From NCBI GenBank assembly GCA_964625335.1, contig CAZVBE010000028.1, positions 1-23,293 of the forward strand: a stretch of 23,293 bases of DNA, written 5' to 3'. Made by a program: the position numbers and the translations under genes. The stretch comes from CAZGUG01 sp964625335 (lineage in GTDB: Bacteria > Bacillota > Clostridia > Ch29). Below, one piece after another: positions 7,068 through 14,040 of the stretch (positions within the stretch are counted from its first letter, which is position 1; the number at the start of each line of letters is the position of its first letter). The notes beneath the pieces were generated by a model that ran no database searches, had not been told where the DNA came from, and saw only the letters and a list, made by a program, of their open reading frames with translations.

Positions 7068-7092
7068 CTAAAACGCCTGCATTATACCAAAC

Positions 7093-7108
7093 TTACATTA
7101 ATATGTAA
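7093..7108 (+). repeat. short inverted repeat after the recombinase ORF
   Basis: TTACAT (7093-7098), spacer TAAT and ATGTAA (7103-7108) make a perfect 6-bp inverted repeat. It lies in the 200-base AT-rich gap after the truncated recombinase and has no T-run, so it is not a terminator. It may be an operator or chance. Confidence 0.4.
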
Positions 7109-7187
7109 ATATACTATTAAATCAAGATTATACTTCGGATTTTGCCACTAATCTCTGTTTTTTATAGATTATCTTCAATTTTTTAAC

Positions 7188-7216
7188 TGGACAATTTTTC
7201 GGCTTTGGTATAACAT
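7188..7216 (+). promoter_or_regulatory. weak candidate promoter for the NSS transporter
   Basis: TGGACA (7188-7193) matches the -35 consensus at five of six bases. TATAAC (7209-7214, spacing 15) or TAACAT (7211-7216, spacing 17) could serve as -10. A second choice is TTGCCA (7142-7147) with TAGATT (7165-7170) at spacing 17. Confidence 0.35.
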
Positions 7217-7269
7217 ATATGAAAGGCGTATTATAAATTAATATTAATATTAAAGGAGGGAATTATTTA

Positions 7270-8688
7270 ATGCAACAAGTTGAAAAGAAGCAAAGAGAGA
7301 ATTGGGGGTCACGATTTGGTTTCCTAATGGCGGCAGCCGGTTCGGCAGTTGGTCTTGGAAACATCTGGAGATTCCCGTATCTGACAGGTGAAAACGGCGG
7401 TGGCGCATTTATTGTTGTTTATTTGATTTGTATTGCGGTTGTTGGACTTAGCATCATGACCGCCGAGTTTGCCGTAGGCAGAAGAACAGGGCTTGCAGCC
7501 GTCGGCGCTTACAAGAGCCAAAACAGAGGTTGGTCCTTTGCCGGGGCATTGGGAGTTCTTAGTGGATTTTTCATCATGGGCTTTTATCCGGTAGTTGGCG
7601 GATGGTCACTTGCCTATGTAGTTAAATCGCTAACAGGACTTTTAGCCGCTCCCGAAGCAATAGGAGACGTATTTGGCGGCTTTATTGGAGCTCCTGTTGA
7701 GCCGCTGGTATGGATGGTTATATACCTGGTAATTAACGTAGTAATAGTTGCCAAGGGTATTGCCGGCGGTATTGAAAAAGCAGGCAAGGTGCTTATGCCT
7801 ACGCTGTTTGTACTCCTTCTATTTATAATCTTTAGAAGTGTAAGTCTTCCGGGAGCAGGCGCAGGACTTGCCTTCCTGTTCAAGCCTGATTGGTCGCAGG
7901 TAGATGGTTCAACCGTCCTGGCTGCACTGGGGCAGGCCTTTTTCTCCCTCAGCCTTGGTATGGGTTGCATGATTACCTATGGCAGCTACCTGAGCAAGAA
8001 AGAGAATCTTCCCAGTAACGCCTTAACCGTAGTCGGGCTGGATACCGGTGTTGCTATTATGGCCGGTCTGGCAATATTCCCGGCACTGTTTGCCTTCGGA
8101 ATGGAGCCCACTCAGGGTCCCGGTCTTGTTTTCGTAGTAGTGCCTTCAATATTTGCTGCCATGGGAGGTATAGGCACATTATTCTCGGTTATATTCTTCG
8201 CAGCTTTGACTGTTGCAGCCCTTACTTCATCGTTATCCTTGATGGAAGTTGTTGTTGCATATCTTATAGATGAGAAGAATATGGCAAGAAAAGCCGCTAC
8301 TTACCTTACTTCTGGAATTATGGCGGTAATGTGCATTCTTTCTTCACTATCCCTCGGAATCATGTCAGGAGTTACGCTGTTTGGCGTAGGAGCATTTGAC
8401 TTCTTTGACATACTCACCGACAAGATATTCCTGGCTATCGGCGGAATGCTGCTGGCAATCTTCGTAGGCTGGTTCATGAAGAAGGAAGACCTCAAGGATG
8501 AGCTTACAAACGGCGGAACGGTTGCATTCGGACTGTTTGAAGTATGGTATAACCTGGTAAAATACGTAATACCTGTTGCCATTGCAATAGTAGCATATGT
8601 TGGGATTACCGCAATAGCACAGAAGAGCTTGATGATTTTCGGATTACTCATCATATTGGTGCTTGCAGTGTTCTCCAAGAAGCTGTAA
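7270..8688 (+). CDS. sodium-dependent symporter of the NSS (SNF) family
   Basis: This 472-residue inner-membrane protein has 11-12 predicted helices. It starts NWGSRFGFLMAAAGSAVGLGNIWRFPY (about residues 11-37), the signature first helix of bacterial neurotransmitter:sodium symporters, whose unwound GSAVGLGN segment helps bind sodium and substrate. The length is normal. Family members such as LeuT, MhsT and TnaT import amino acids with sodium; the exact substrate cannot be read from sequence. ATG 7270 follows AAGGAGGG by 9 bases. It is a single-gene unit with its own terminator. An Mrp-type antiporter that would maintain a sodium gradient is encoded 6 kb away. Confidence 0.92.
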   Translation: MQQVEKKQRENWGSRFGFLMAAAGSAVGLGNIWRFPYLTGENGGGAFIVVYLICIAVVGLSIMTAEFAVGRRTGLAAVGAYKSQNRGWSFAGALGVLSGFFIMGFYPVVGGWSLAYVVKSLTGLLAAPEAIGDVFGGFIGAPVEPLVWMVIYLVINVVIVAKGIAGGIEKAGKVLMPTLFVLLLFIIFRSVSLPGAGAGLAFLFKPDWSQVDGSTVLAALGQAFFSLSLGMGCMITYGSYLSKKENLPSNALTVVGLDTGVAIMAGLAIFPALFAFGMEPTQGPGLVFVVVPSIFAAMGGIGTLFSVIFFAALTVAALTSSLSLMEVVVAYLIDEKNMARKAATYLTSGIMAVMCILSSLSLGIMSGVTLFGVGAFDFFDILTDKIFLAIGGMLLAIFVGWFMKKEDLKDELTNGGTVAFGLFEVWYNLVKYVIPVAIAIVAYVGITAIAQKSLMIFGLLIILVLAVFSKKL

Positions 8689-8707
8689 AGATTAGAACCT
8701 ATGATAT

Positions 8708-8740
8708 AAAGGGTCTGGCCTGTTGGTCAGGCCCTTTATT
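8708..8740 (+). terminator. terminator after the NSS transporter
   Basis: GGCCTG (8717-8722), loop TTGGT and CAGGCC (8728-8733) form the core stem. AAAG on the left can extend it with CTTT on the right past a small bulge. The tail TTTATT is only moderately T-rich. Confidence 0.7.
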
Positions 8741-8742
8741 AG

Positions 8743-8772
8743 TTGAATAAAACCATAAAAAATGGTAATAAT
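8743..8772 (+). promoter_or_regulatory. candidate promoter for the bofC-like gene
   Basis: TTGAAT (8743-8748) and AATAAT (8767-8772, five of six bases) are 18 apart and start just after the preceding terminator. The overlapping TGAATA (8744-8749) also resembles the -35 element of forespore sigma-G promoters, but I cannot find a matching CATACTA-like -10 at the usual distance. Confidence 0.4.
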
Positions 8773-8802
8773 ACTTCCAGTAAGGCTGAGGAGGTATTAC
8801 CC

Positions 8803-9402
8803 ATGAAGTATAGGGTTTCAATCAGAAGGCTTGCACTGGTGTGTGCGGTGGTCCTTGTAGGAGGCTTTGCCATAGGCTATTTGGTTACCTATGAAAAAAA
8901 TCCGGAAAAACTGCAGAGGCCGGATGATGTGACAGAAATGGCAGAAGAAAACAACGCACAGCAGCCCAGCGATGATGCCATAATGGATTATGCTTCGGAG
9001 CCAACGACAACTTACGATACAAGACTTATATTTAAAAGCTTTTATTCGCAGTGCGGCCATACGGTGGTTGAGCGGCAGGATATTCCTGCCCGGATGGTGG
9101 GCGTGGATGAGCATCAGATGCACGGGCTCTATCCTGACTGGGAAGTGGAGAAGTTTGGACGGGATGAGGTTATTCTGTACAGACGAAGGGAGGGAGCATG
9201 CCCGGAACATTATATTCTTAAAGTGGAAAATGGCTATGTTGCAATCTATAGGACTGTTGATGAAGGCGAAACAGAGATTGTAGAGGTTACAGATATTCCG
9301 GTTTCGATATTAAGGCTAAAGGATCAGGAGAGGCTGAGGCAGGGTATGCTGCTTGACAATATTGAAGAAGTTAACCAATACCTTGAGGACCTTGGCAGTT
9401 GA
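8803..9402 (+). CDS. BofC-like sporulation protein
   Basis: This 199-residue protein starts at ATG 8803, 7 bases after AGGAGGT; an in-frame TTG further upstream lacks a ribosome site. One N-terminal membrane segment (about residues 10-27) is followed by an acidic linker and a soluble domain of about 130 residues outside the membrane. The domain ends with LRLKDQERLRQGMLLDNIEEVNQYLEDLGS, which fits the BofC C-terminal domain. In Bacillus subtilis, BofC is exported from the forespore and restrains the protease SpoIVB in the sigma-K checkpoint. Many clostridia lack that full checkpoint, so the role here may differ. It is a single gene between two terminators. Confidence 0.7.
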   Translation: MKYRVSIRRLALVCAVVLVGGFAIGYLVTYEKNPEKLQRPDDVTEMAEENNAQQPSDDAIMDYASEPTTTYDTRLIFKSFYSQCGHTVVERQDIPARMVGVDEHQMHGLYPDWEVEKFGRDEVILYRRREGACPEHYILKVENGYVAIYRTVDEGETEIVEVTDIPVSILRLKDQERLRQGMLLDNIEEVNQYLEDLGS

Positions 9403-9468
9403 TGATTTACTTTAAGAATTCTCGAAACACTGATATATAAAAAGAATATACGGTTAATGCATGAGATT

Positions 9469-9494
9469 AAGAACAGTTTTTGCTGTTCTTTTTT
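9469..9494 (+). terminator. intrinsic terminator between the bofC-like gene and ruvC
   Basis: AAGAACAG (9469-9476), loop TTTTTG and CTGTTCTT (9483-9490) form a perfect 8-bp stem followed by four more Ts. It lies 67 bases after the stop of the bofC-like gene, so ruvC needs its own promoter. Confidence 0.85.
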
Positions 9495-9526
9495 GATAGT
9501 ATTAAAAGGAATAATCGGCCGACTGT

Positions 9527-9540
9527 CGAATATATGTTTG
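9527..9540 (+). promoter_or_regulatory. LexA (DinR) SOS box upstream of ruvC
   Basis: CGAATATATGTTTG matches the Gram-positive LexA consensus CGAACRNRYGTTYG at all but one position (T for C at position 5). It lies between the preceding terminator and the AGGAGGT ribosome site of ruvC, 17 bases before the ATG. In Bacillus subtilis ruvAB is in the SOS regulon, so LexA repression of this ruvC-ruvA-ruvB unit is a reasonable inference. Confidence 0.7.
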
Positions 9541-9557
9541 TATAGGAGGTAGTCTGT

Positions 9558-10052
9558 ATGAGAATAATCGGAATAGACCCGGGTATCGCCATAACGGGAT
9601 ATGGGGTTATAGATAAGGACGCAAATAATTATAAACCGGTAGGCTATGGAAAGATAACCACCGAAGCCGGGCAGGATACATGTAAACGTTTGGTGAGCAT
9701 CTATAACGACCTTACACGGATTTTCACAGAATATAAACCACAGTGTGCCGTAATAGAGGAATTATTTTTCAGTAAAAATGTTAAGACAGCCATGGTAATT
9801 GGGCAGGCGAGAGGAGTAGCCGTCCTTGCCGCTGCGAATGCCGGGCTTGATATCTATGAATATACGCCCCTGCAGGTAAAGCAGGCGGTGGTTGGGTACG
9901 GAAGAGCCGAAAAGAAACAGGTTCAGATAATGGTAAAACTTCTCCTTAATCTGGGGGAAATTCCCCGTCCGGACGATGTGGCGGATGCTCTGGCGGTGGC
10001 GTTGTGCCACGGAAGTTCATGCAAAATGCAGTCTATATTGGACAGGAGTTGA
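9558..10052 (+). CDS. ruvC: crossover junction endodeoxyribonuclease RuvC
   Basis: This 164-residue nuclease resolves Holliday junctions made by recombination by cutting two opposite strands. It has an RNase H-like fold. The four catalytic acids are all visible: D7 in IGIDPG, E67 in VIEELFF, and D140 and D143 in RPDDVADALAVALCH. The length is normal. ATG 9558 follows AGGAGGT. It is the first gene of a tight ruvC-ruvA-ruvB-DUF2905 unit (gaps of 4, 19 and 5 bases), with an SOS box just upstream. Confidence 0.96.
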   Translation: MRIIGIDPGIAITGYGVIDKDANNYKPVGYGKITTEAGQDTCKRLVSIYNDLTRIFTEYKPQCAVIEELFFSKNVKTAMVIGQARGVAVLAAANAGLDIYEYTPLQVKQAVVGYGRAEKKQVQIMVKLLLNLGEIPRPDDVADALAVALCHGSSCKMQSILDRS

Positions 10053-10056
10053 AATT

Positions 10057-10632
10057 ATGATTTCCTTTATAAAGGGAAGGGTGGAAAAACGCGGTCCCGA
10101 TTCCTTGCATATTGATGTAAGCGGTATCGGGTACAGGGTTTTTTCATCAACTACCACTATTGAAAAGGTTAGAACAGGGGAAGTTGTGAAACTGCACACC
10201 AAGATGATAGTAAAGGAGGATTCCATATCTCTTTACGGGTTTATTGAGGAAGATGAATTATATCTTTTTGAAAAGCTTATTACGGTTAGCGGTATCGGTC
10301 CGAAGGCAGCCGTTGCTGTGCTTTCATGTATGTCCCCTTCGGCATTTGCGTGCCTGGTGGTGGACGGCAAGGTGGAGCAGCTAATGAAAATCCCCGGTAT
10401 CGGAAGGAAGACGGGGGAGCGGCTGATACTGGAACTTAAAGACAAGCTGGAAAAATTCGAGGGGGAGTATGAGTATGAAGAGGTGCCCGATAACAGAAGA
10501 GAAGCTTTAGAAGCGCTGGTTTCCCTGGGATTTGATGCGGCCCGTGTGCATAGAGTACTGTCCGGGATTAACGAGCAGGGAGCCGATACGGCTCAGCTCA
10601 TCAAACTGTGTCTTAAGGGATTAAAATCGTAA
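10057..10632 (+). CDS. ruvA: Holliday junction helicase subunit RuvA
   Basis: This 191-residue protein binds four-way junctions as a tetramer and loads RuvB. It starts at ATG 10057, four bases after the ruvC stop, with CAGGAG overlapping the end of ruvC; earlier in-frame starts would lie inside ruvC. The N-terminal OB domain begins MISFIKGRVEKRGPDS. Two helix-hairpin-helix motifs follow, SGIGPKAAVAVLS and PGIGRKTGERLILELKDKL. The C-terminal RuvB-contact domain is NRREALEALVSLGFDAARVHRVL. Confidence 0.95.
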   Translation: MISFIKGRVEKRGPDSLHIDVSGIGYRVFSSTTTIEKVRTGEVVKLHTKMIVKEDSISLYGFIEEDELYLFEKLITVSGIGPKAAVAVLSCMSPSAFACLVVDGKVEQLMKIPGIGRKTGERLILELKDKLEKFEGEYEYEEVPDNRREALEALVSLGFDAARVHRVLSGINEQGADTAQLIKLCLKGLKS

Positions 10633-10651
10633 AGGGTTGGGAGAGATAAAT

Positions 10652-11653
10652 ATGGAAGAGAGGATGATTTCCGCAAGGTTTAACAGTGAGGACGGCAATC
10701 TGGAGACAAGCCTGCGGCCGAGGCTTCTTGCGGAATATATAGGCCAGGACAAGGTTAAGGAAAAGCTGTCCATCTTTATTGAAGCGGCAAAGCAAAGGAA
10801 GGAATCCCTTGATCATGTCCTGCTGTACGGACCTCCCGGGCTGGGGAAGACCACGCTTTCGGGTATAATAGCCAACGAGATGGGGGTAAGTATTAGAATA
10901 ACCTCAGGACCCGCAATAGAAAAAACCGGCGATTTAGCTGCCATTTTGACTAACCTTGGGGAAGACGATGTATTGTTTATCGATGAAATACACCGTTTAA
11001 ACAGGAGTGTGGAGGAAATTCTTTATCCGGCCATGGAGGACTATGCTTTGGATATAATAATAGGCAAAGGCCCAAGCGCAAGGTCCATAAGGTTGGACCT
11101 TCCAAGGTTTACGCTGGTTGGTGCCACAACAAGGGCGGGCATGCTTACCTCCCCTTTGAGGGAAAGATTTGGTATAATATCGAGACTGGATTTTTATACA
11201 ACCGATGACCTCGAGAAGATAATTATTCGTTCGGCCGGGATATTAAATATAGATATAAGTAAGCAGGCGGCCAGGGAAATCGCCGCCAGATCAAGGGGAA
11301 CGCCAAGGATAGCCAACAGGATACTCAAGAGAATAAGGGATTTTTCACAAATCAGGGCAAGCGGAGCAGTAGACCTTGCAATAACCAGGGAAGCTCTAGA
11401 GCTTTTGGAAGTGGACCGGAAGGGCCTTGACGATATAGACAGGCTTATTCTGGAAACAATTGTTGAGAAGTTTGACGGAGGCCCCGTGGGACTTGATACA
11501 ATCGCTGCGGCTATTGGCGAGGAGAGTATAACCATTGAAGATGTAATTGAGCCCTTTTTACTGCAAATGGGGTTTATTAACAGGACTTCCCGGGGGCGGG
11601 TGGCCACGCCCCTTGCGTATAAGCATTTAGGTAAAGTAAAAAAGGAGGGTTAG
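10652..11653 (+). CDS. ruvB: Holliday junction branch migration ATPase RuvB
   Basis: This 333-residue AAA+ motor drives branch migration with RuvA. It starts at ATG 10652, 7 bases after a GGGAGAG ribosome site; a TTG 15 bases earlier would remove that site. The Walker A motif GPPGLGKT is at residues 60-67, Walker B FIDEIH at about 109-114, sensor GATT near 157 and the arginine finger R170 in SPLRERFG. The C-terminal winged helix ends GFINRTSRGRVATPLAYKHLG, typical of RuvB. The length and all motifs are normal. Confidence 0.96.
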   Translation: MEERMISARFNSEDGNLETSLRPRLLAEYIGQDKVKEKLSIFIEAAKQRKESLDHVLLYGPPGLGKTTLSGIIANEMGVSIRITSGPAIEKTGDLAAILTNLGEDDVLFIDEIHRLNRSVEEILYPAMEDYALDIIIGKGPSARSIRLDLPRFTLVGATTRAGMLTSPLRERFGIISRLDFYTTDDLEKIIIRSAGILNIDISKQAAREIAARSRGTPRIANRILKRIRDFSQIRASGAVDLAITREALELLEVDRKGLDDIDRLILETIVEKFDGGPVGLDTIAAAIGEESITIEDVIEPFLLQMGFINRTSRGRVATPLAYKHLGKVKKEG

Positions 11654-11658
11654 ATAAT

Positions 11659-11877
11659 ATGGGGTTTGATGCCATAGGAAGGATATTAATGTTTATAGGG
11701 CTTGTCATTCTCCTGGTCGGAGGCGGACTTGTATTATTAAATAAACTTGGGCTGGGAAGGCTTCCAGGAGATATCGTTATACACCGGGGCAATACCACCT
11801 TTTATTTTCCGTTGGCAACCTCATTGATAGCCAGCCTGGTACTTACACTAATTCTGAACCTTTTTTTTCGAAGATAA
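11659..11877 (+). CDS. DUF2905 small membrane protein
   Basis: This 72-residue protein has two membrane helices (about residues 6-27 and 48-69) around the short conserved loop LGLGRLPGDIVIHRGNTTFYFP, the signature of DUF2905. ATG 11659 follows AGGAGGG, which overlaps the end of ruvB, so it is translated as part of the ruv unit. The function is unknown. Members are commonly found right after ruvB in Firmicutes. Confidence 0.88.
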   Translation: MGFDAIGRILMFIGLVILLVGGGLVLLNKLGLGRLPGDIVIHRGNTTFYFPLATSLIASLVLTLILNLFFRR

Positions 11878-11886
11878 TGGAACCTT

Positions 11887-11892
11887 ACCCCC
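11887..11892 (+). promoter_or_regulatory. candidate sigma-I type -35 element before sigI
   Basis: ACCCCC followed by AA lies in the 63-base gap between DUF2905 and sigI, 48 bases before the GTG start. The Bacillus subtilis sigma-I promoter has ACCCCC at -35, and sigI operons are usually autoregulated. A CGAA-like -10 is not obvious at the expected distance, so only the -35 part is supported. Confidence 0.45.
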
Positions 11893-11940
11893 AACAAAAC
11901 CGTCTTAAATAAGAATAATATATAAAGCGAGGTGTGGGGT

Positions 11941-12627
11941 GTGAAGGAAGTGGCAGCCCTCGTAGAAAAAGCCAAACACGACAAGCAAATAAGGGACAGC
12001 GTTATTACCAAATACGCCCCATTCATACTGAAGACGGCATCGGAGTTTACAAACAGGTTCATAAACCCCGGAGTTGATGAAGAATACAGCATAAGCCTGC
12101 TCGCGTTCAACGAAGCAATTGACAGTTTTGACAGTACCAAGGGCGTGTCTTTCTTTGCTTTTGCGAGGATTGTGATAAGAAGGCGCCTAATGGATTATTA
12201 CAGCAGGCAAAACAGGAAAGCGCCAGAGATTTCCATCCAAATGCTGGAGGATGAAAACCCCTATGTAGAATACAGTGTTTCCTTAGACAGATTTAAACAG
12301 ACAACCGAGCAGGAATACAGAAAAATGGAAATTGAGGATTACCAAAGTGCGCTGCAGGAGTTCGGTATTATGTTTGACAACCTTGTTGACGCTGCACCCA
12401 AAAAAAAGGATGCAAGGGCAAGGGCGGTGGAGGCAGCCCATATTATTGCGGACTGCCCGCAGCTTTTGACCTATTTGATGAAAACAAGGCAGTTGCCACT
12501 GGCGGAGATGACCGAAAAAACCAGTATAAGCAGAAAGACCCTTGAGAGAAACAGGAAATATATTATTGCCATCGTACTAATCCTGTCGGGAGAATATGAT
12601 TATCTGAAAAGCTATATACAGGGATAG
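11941..12627 (+). CDS. sigI: RNA polymerase sigma factor SigI
   Basis: This 228-residue alternative sigma factor starts at GTG 11941, 6 bases after GAGGTG; a GTG 9 bases earlier would sit on that site. Region 2 is visible as GVDEEYSISLLAFNEAIDSFDSTKGVSFFAFARIVIRRRLMDYYS (about residues 46-90), which binds core polymerase and the -10 element. The C-terminal SigI-specific domain ends SRKTLERNRKYIIAIVLILSGEYDYLKSYI. In Bacillus subtilis SigI responds to heat and envelope stress; in Clostridium thermocellum several SigI factors control cellulosome genes. The rsgI gene follows after 12 bases, so the pair is translated together. Confidence 0.93.
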   Translation: MKEVAALVEKAKHDKQIRDSVITKYAPFILKTASEFTNRFINPGVDEEYSISLLAFNEAIDSFDSTKGVSFFAFARIVIRRRLMDYYSRQNRKAPEISIQMLEDENPYVEYSVSLDRFKQTTEQEYRKMEIEDYQSALQEFGIMFDNLVDAAPKKKDARARAVEAAHIIADCPQLLTYLMKTRQLPLAEMTEKTSISRKTLERNRKYIIAIVLILSGEYDYLKSYIQG

Positions 12628-12639
12628 AGGTGTGGGAGT

Positions 12640-13927
12640 ATGTCCAAGGGAATAATAATGAGCATATCAGACAGGGAAGCTGTTATACTGACAAAGGATA
12701 GCAACTTTGTAAAGATTATGCTGCCGGAAGGCGAATATGATGTGGGACAGGAAATTAATACAGGCAGTACCGGAAGCAGCCTGATGCGTAGATGGGCGCT
12801 CCCGGCCGGCAGAAGATGGGCTGCAGTTGCCGCCGTACTGCTTATTGCCATTATGATTCCTGTTGTAACCAATATAGTATCCTTCAACAGCACAGTATAT
12901 GCCTATGTTACACTGGATATAAACCCCAGCGCAGAATTCACGATAAACGGGCGCGATAGGATATTAGCCGTGCAGCCCCTTAATGAAGAAGGCGCCATAA
13001 TACTTGAAGGAACAAAACTGGCGGGCAAAAATATAGAATATGGTATTGAATATTTTCTTGCGAAAGCCTGTCAATTAGGATATTCGGCTGACGGCGGGGC
13101 TGTTATAGCAACCACCATTATGGAGGGGGAGGAGAGTGCAGCCCTTGAGCAAAAGATTTTGGCTGCTCTTGACAGAACCATAGAGGAGAACGAATTGCCC
13201 GTCAAGGCCGGAGTACTGTCAGCGACAAAACAGATCAAAGAGGAAGCCGGAAAAGCCGGAATATCGGCCGGGAAATACCTGATTGCGCTTCAGGCAAGCG
13301 ATGACCAATTGGATGTTGATATGGAAGAAGTAAAGAATTCGTCAATAGGTACGGCCATTAAAAAAGCAGGGGGCAATTTGGAAAGCATACTGAAAAAAGC
13401 TCGGAAAAACAACGAAGAACTGACCAGGCTTTTAGAGGACAACAGGGATAAACTAAAGAATAAAGACAATGGCAATAACGGCAACAGCAATAACAGCAAC
13501 AGCAGCAGGGACAACAACGGCAACAGCAGCAGGGACAACAACGGCAACAGCAGCAGGGACAACAACGGCAACAGCAGCAGGGACAACAACGGCAACANNN
13601 NNNNNNNNNNNNNNNNNNNNNNNNNNNNNNNNNNNNNNNNNNNNNNNNNNNNNNNNNNNNNNNNNNNNNNNNNNNNNNNNNNNNNNNNNNNNNNNNNACA
13701 ACGGCAACAGCAGCAGGGACAACAACGGCAACAGCAGCAGGGACAACAACGGTAACAGCAGCAGAGACAACAACGGTAACAGCAGCAGGGACAATAACGG
13801 CAACAGCGGCAAGGACAACAACGGCAACAGCAGCAGGGACAACAGAAGCTACAACAGGGACAATAAGGGTAATGCAAGAGGCAGGCCCGGAGTAATTGAG
13901 GACATAATAATGCAGTTATTTGATTGA
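12640..13927 (+). CDS. rsgI: RsgI-type membrane anti-sigma-I factor with repeat-rich C-terminus, interrupted by an assembly gap
   Basis: ATG 12640 lies just after sigI behind GGTGTGGGAG. Residues 1-50 form the cytoplasmic RsgI N-terminal domain that holds SigI (GIIMSISDREAVILTKDSNFVKI). One membrane helix lies at about 60-82. The outer part begins with YVTLDINPSAEF, where N95-P96 is the conserved Asn-Pro site at which RsgI proteins are reported to cleave themselves; a conserved domain follows to about 225. The tail is a run of the 8-residue unit SSRDNNGN: four perfect copies before the run of Ns, five more or less exact copies after it, and the end GRPGVIEDIIMQLFD. With 100 Ns the downstream part falls out of frame, but the 24-bp period predicts a true gap of 12+24n bases, which restores the frame to the stop at 13927. 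There is no carbohydrate-binding module, unlike several C. thermocellum RsgI proteins. Confidence 0.85.
13501..13843 (+). repeat. 24-bp tandem coding repeat (SSRDNNGN) in rsgI
   Basis: Units start at 13501, 13525, 13549 and 13573 and are identical. After the Ns, units start at 13709, 13733, 13757, 13781 and 13805, with a partial one at 13829. Post-gap copies carry a few changes (GGT for GGC, AGA for AGG, one SGKDNNGN variant). Units nearer the end of the gene are more diverged, as expected if the centre of the array is the most recently amplified part. Confidence 0.95.
13598..13697. other. assembly gap (100 Ns) inside the rsgI repeat
   Basis: Exactly 100 Ns interrupt the 24-bp repeat, a conventional placeholder for a gap of unknown size. 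The repeat is at unit position 1 before the gap and resumes at unit position 14, so the true missing length should be 12 plus a multiple of 24 bases. Confidence 0.97.
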
Positions 13928-13942
13928 AACAATATTTCATTA

Positions 13943-13986
13943 AAAAAACCGGCAGTCCGGGTAAAGTCCGGAAGAGCCGGTTTTTT
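13943..13986. terminator. terminator between the convergent rsgI and PsiE-like genes, probably bidirectional
   Basis: AAAAAACCGGC (13943-13953) pairs with GCCGGTTTTTT (13976-13986). The A-run on the left and T-run on the right let it work on both strands. The loop holds two TCCGG copies. It starts 15 bases after the rsgI stop and ends 54 bases from the stop of the minus-strand gene. Confidence 0.85.
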
Positions 13987-14040
13987 CAGCGTATACGTGT
14001 TTTCTTTTGCTTACCCCACATAAAAGCATAGCAACTAATA

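Noticed and set aside
6180..7270. Complete prophage or integrative element
   Set aside because: Only a truncated recombinase and short palindromes are present. There are no structural, replication or transfer genes, and no matched att repeats flanking the region could be found.
13469..13927. A separate Thr/Ala-rich plus-strand ORF starting inside rsgI
   Set aside because: Its first part is the wrong frame of the repeat. Its second part (NGNSSRDN...) is the true rsgI frame after the gap and is better joined to rsgI.
13290..13940. Long minus-strand ORFs (about 130-216 codons) rich in Cys or Leu
   Set aside because: They are opposite-strand readings of the rsgI 24-bp repeat that pass through the Ns. 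They have no ribosome site, and their low complexity is explained by the repeat.
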